The notes beneath the pieces are model-generated. The model was not told where the DNA came from. It made no database searches and worked only from the letters and a program-made list of their open reading frames with translations. This document shows, in pieces, positions 61,770-64,000 of a stretch of DNA of 64,000 nucleotides. The translations under genes and the position numbers were made by a program. How positions within the stretch are numbered: the first letter of the stretch is position 1; each line of letters begins with the position of its first letter. The DNA is from Vibrio rumoiensis. Lineage in GTDB: Bacteria; Pseudomonadota; Gammaproteobacteria; Enterobacterales; Vibrionaceae. Where the stretch lies: positions 1,364,001 to 1,428,000 of the forward strand of contig NZ_AP018685.1 of assembly GCF_002218045.2 (NCBI RefSeq), read 5' to 3'.

Positions 61770-63416
61770 TTAACACATAGCGTGTCGGTAAGTTCGGTAA
61801 CCACCGATTAAATTTCTGGCTTGATAACCGTTATTGACCAATTGTCGATAGGCTACGTTACCGCGTAACCCAACTTGGCAATATACAATGATCTCTTTGT
61901 CTTTTGGTAACTCATTCATGCGTTGGCGCAGCTGATCGACCGGAATATTGATCGCTCCTGCAATAAAACCAACGCTTTCAAGCTCATTGGGGTTACGAAC
62001 ATCAACCAGAATTTGATCATCGGTTAAATGATCAATCTCATCATAATGGATAGCGGTAGCATCGCCATTTATTATGTTATTTGCGACAAAAGCGGCTTGG
62101 TTTATCACATCTTTTGCACTGCCATAAGGAGGAGCATAGGTCAGTTCAAGATGTTGTAACTGTTCGACCGTCATACCTGCACGTTGTGCCACGGCGAGTA
62201 CATCAATACGTTTATCTACGCCATCTTTACCAACAGCTTGAGCTCCCAAAATCTTACCTGAGGTAGGAGAATAAATAAGTTTCAACGAAACCGTTTCGGC
62301 GCCGGGATAGTAGCTAGCATGGCTTGCTGTATGTACATAAACTTTTTGATACTCAATTGAGTCTTTTTTAAGTTGCTTTTCATTTTTACCAACCGATGCA
62401 ACCGCGAGATCGAACACTTTACATATTGCCGTACCTTGGGTGGATTGATAAGACTCATTTCGACCAAATATATTATCTGCCGCCATTCTGCCTTGGCGAT
62501 TTGCAGGACCAGCAAGTGGAACAAGACCTGGCTTGCCAGTGACGAAATCACTATCTTCAATCGCATCACCCACAGCATAAATAAACGGATCATTGGTTTG
62601 CATGTATTCATTCACCGCAATACCACCAAGTTCACCAAGGTCTAAATCGGCATTAACGGCTAATTGAGTTTCAGGGCGAACCCCTATCGCCATAATCAAT
62701 AAACCCGTGTCTACCTTTTCATCATTGCTTAAGCTCAATCGCAATGTTTTATCATCTAACTGTTCAACGGCTTTTAACGCCACACCTAGACGTAAATCAA
62801 CACCTTTAGACTTAATTTCCTGATGAACAAAACCGGCCATTTCTTTATCCACCGGAGTCATTACTTGTTCAGCCATTTCCAATAACGTTGTTTTAATTCC
62901 AAGCTGGTGGAACGCTTCCATCATTTCTAACCCAATGAAGCCACCGCCAACAACCGTTGCATGCTGCGGTTTATTCTTTTCAAGTGTATGAATAATCTTA
63001 TCCATATCTGGAATATTACGTAAAGAATGGGTGAGTGGATTATCTATCCCTGCAATAGGAGGAACGATAGGAGCGGCCCCCGGACTCAGCAATAAGAAAT
63101 CATAGCTTTCGGTGTATTGAACATTATCAATCAAGTTTTTGACCGTGAGTGTTTTATTATGACGATCTATCGTAAGCACTTCGTTCATCACGCGAACATC
63201 AACATTAAACCGCGATAAGAAGCTTTCAGGCGTTTGTAATAAAAGCTTATCCCTAGCTTGGATATCACCGCCAATATGATAAGGAAGACCACAATTAGCA
63301 AATGAAACAAAAGGGCCACGCTCAAACATTATAATTTCAGCATCTTCACTTAAACGCCTTGCTCTTGCCGCAGCAGAAGCGCCACCTGCAACACCACCAA
63401 CAATTAAAATTTTCAT
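61770..63416 (-). CDS. CoA-disulfide reductase fused to a rhodanese domain
   Basis: 548 residues. FAD/NAD(P)H oxidoreductase: IVGGVAGGASAAARARRLSE (FAD site), redox Cys43 in SFANCGLPYHIGG, NAD site VVGGGFIGLEMMEAF and a GDAIE FAD loop. The C-terminal 100 residues are a rhodanese domain (LVDVRNPNELESVGF, Cys in IIVYCQVGLRG). Such fusions reduce CoA disulfides, persulfides or polysulfides. Divergent from the YeeE genes, which fits a sulfur-transfer role. Confidence 0.88.
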   Translation of the reverse strand: MKILIVGGVAGGASAAARARRLSEDAEIIMFERGPFVSFANCGLPYHIGGDIQARDKLLLQTPESFLSRFNVDVRVMNEVLTIDRHNKTLTVKNLIDNVQYTESYDFLLLSPGAAPIVPPIAGIDNPLTHSLRNIPDMDKIIHTLEKNKPQHATVVGGGFIGLEMMEAFHQLGIKTTLLEMAEQVMTPVDKEMAGFVHQEIKSKGVDLRLGVALKAVEQLDDKTLRLSLSNDEKVDTGLLIMAIGVRPETQLAVNADLDLGELGGIAVNEYMQTNDPFIYAVGDAIEDSDFVTGKPGLVPLAGPANRQGRMAADNIFGRNESYQSTQGTAICKVFDLAVASVGKNEKQLKKDSIEYQKVYVHTASHASYYPGAETVSLKLIYSPTSGKILGAQAVGKDGVDKRIDVLAVAQRAGMTVEQLQHLELTYAPPYGSAKDVINQAAFVANNIINGDATAIHYDEIDHLTDDQILVDVRNPNELESVGFIAGAINIPVDQLRQRMNELPKDKEIIVYCQVGLRGNVAYRQLVNNGYQARNLIGGYRTYRHAMC

Positions 63417-63500
63417 GTTAACCTCAAACCTTATTTAGCTATTGCTAATAAATTATAGACTAATATAATAAGTGTCAAATAGTAATTATATGAGGTGTTT

Positions 63501-63920
63501 ATGACGATTCCTTGGAACGCATTATTCGGTGGCGCATTACTCGGCGTATCAGCAACATTGCTGTTATTGTTTAAAGGTAAAATTGCCGGAATTAGCGGTA
63601 TTCTAAGCGGTTCAATACTTTCCACGGCAGATAAAAGTTGGAGGGTTCAATTTCTTATTGGTTTAGTGGCAGGGGGCTGGTTAACCAACTGGTTAGTTAA
63701 ACCAGACTTATCTGGCATTCCAACTCAATATGCTAGTTCGATAACAACGATGCTACTGGCTGGTTTGCTCGTGGGTATTGGAACAAAATTAGGTAATGGT
63801 TGCACAAGTGGCCACGGTATATGTGGAATGGGGCGCTTATCTATTCGTTCAACGGTAGCAACGTTTACGTTCATGTTCGTAGCGGCAATAACCGTTTATA
63901 TACGTCTACATATTCTATAA
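63501..63920 (+). CDS. YeeE/YedE-family thiosulfate-type transporter subunit
   Basis: 140 residues from ATG 63501, which follows GAGG; a GTG two codons earlier is less likely. Four to five membrane segments. Conserved Cys motif GNGCTSGHGICGMGRLS, where thiosulfate or another sulfur species is thought to bind. It is one half of a split YeeE pair; the second half begins at 63930. Divergent from the CoA-disulfide reductase. Confidence 0.87.
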   Translation: MTIPWNALFGGALLGVSATLLLLFKGKIAGISGILSGSILSTADKSWRVQFLIGLVAGGWLTNWLVKPDLSGIPTQYASSITTMLLAGLLVGIGTKLGNGCTSGHGICGMGRLSIRSTVATFTFMFVAAITVYIRLHIL

Positions 63921-63929
63921 GGAATACTC

Positions 63930-64000
63930 ATGAAACATTATTCTATAATCCCATTACTTTCTGGCTTACTTTTTGGGGCTGGAATGGTTATTTCTGGCAT
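63930..64000 (+). CDS. YeeE/YedE-family protein, second half (partial, runs off the right edge)
   Basis: The first 23 codons are visible: MKHYSIIPLLSGLLFGAGMV and on, a membrane helix with the GLLFGAGMVISGM start typical of the DUF6691 partner of split YeeE transporters. It begins 9 bp after the first half, with AAGGAATACTC upstream. Confidence 0.75.
   Translation, partial: MKHYSIIPLLSGLLFGAGMVISG

Noticed and set aside
1..64000. CRISPR array or cas genes
   Set aside because: No regularly spaced short repeats and no Cas-like protein in the window.

Overview
The window reads as a chromosomal segment of a gamma-proteobacterium of the family Vibrionaceae, most likely Vibrio or a close relative. 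The evidence is the AT-rich, densely packed DNA, the gene content (RavA/ViaA, the MsrPQ pair, manA beside a fructose-type PTS gene and an AraC regulator, DUF3389 and DUF2986 proteins, a GlyGly-CTERM protease) and an attC site of the Vibrio superintegron type. The species is not determined. Most of the window is core metabolism in short operons separated by clear intrinsic terminators, many of them shared by convergent genes.

Layout. 1-3.2 kb: the start of an ABC-F ATPase (YbiT type), then a lipoprotein gene split by an intact IS30-family element. 3.2-13.5 kb: a sugar and metal block with manA, an EIIABC permease, a divergent AraC regulator with a CRP site between them, separate EIIA-like and EIIB genes, and zntA with a MerR-type promoter. 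Between the AraC gene and the EIIA-like gene sits a small foreign block (about 7.86-9.71 kb) of integron gene cassettes without an integrase: two small membrane proteins, one full attC, one collapsed attC, a PD-(D/E)XK nuclease, and the tail of an IS110 transposase. 13.6-24.5 kb: yidA, a YbjD-type OLD nuclease, a cytoplasmic 5'-nucleotidase-like protein, a yybP-ykoY (Mn2+) riboswitch with its alx gene, moeA, folE, arfB, yqaB, a DUF3297 protein, an FKBP isomerase and a DsbA-like lipoprotein. 24.7-26.9 kb: a trypsin-like GlyGly-CTERM protease split by a second IS30 copy. 26.9-40.9 kb: creA, yieH, acpH, rhlE, a TetR regulator, ltaE, a NUDIX hydrolase, ravA-viaA, tRNA-Leu(UAA), a frameshifted choice-of-anchor I gene, a MaoC protein and ppiC. 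41-44.2 kb: an EAL gene whose last codons were replaced by an IS3-family insertion, followed by a diverged third IS30 copy. 44.2-64 kb: a lipase, msrPQ, cytochrome b561-yceI, nadE with an adenylyltransferase, an acyltransferase, yfcZ, an M48 protease with a structured 3' region (candidate sRNA), menI-DUF3389-sgrR-cutA-NYN, queD-queE, an MFS transporter, trxC, a FabH-like synthase, and a CoA-disulfide reductase/rhodanese divergent from a split YeeE/YedE transporter.

The main story is insertion damage. Four IS insertions can be removed on paper using their 2-bp (IS30) or 3-bp (IS3) target duplications, and three of them then restore perfect reading frames: the lipoprotein, the trypsin-like protease and the EAL protein. 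Three genes (two IS30 transposases and the choice-of-anchor I gene) carry single-base deletions in short homopolymers, which is either real decay or a sequencing artefact. The most unusual loci are the integrase-less cassette cluster with its nuclease, the structured RNA candidate after the M48 protease gene, and an apparent AUC start for ybiT.
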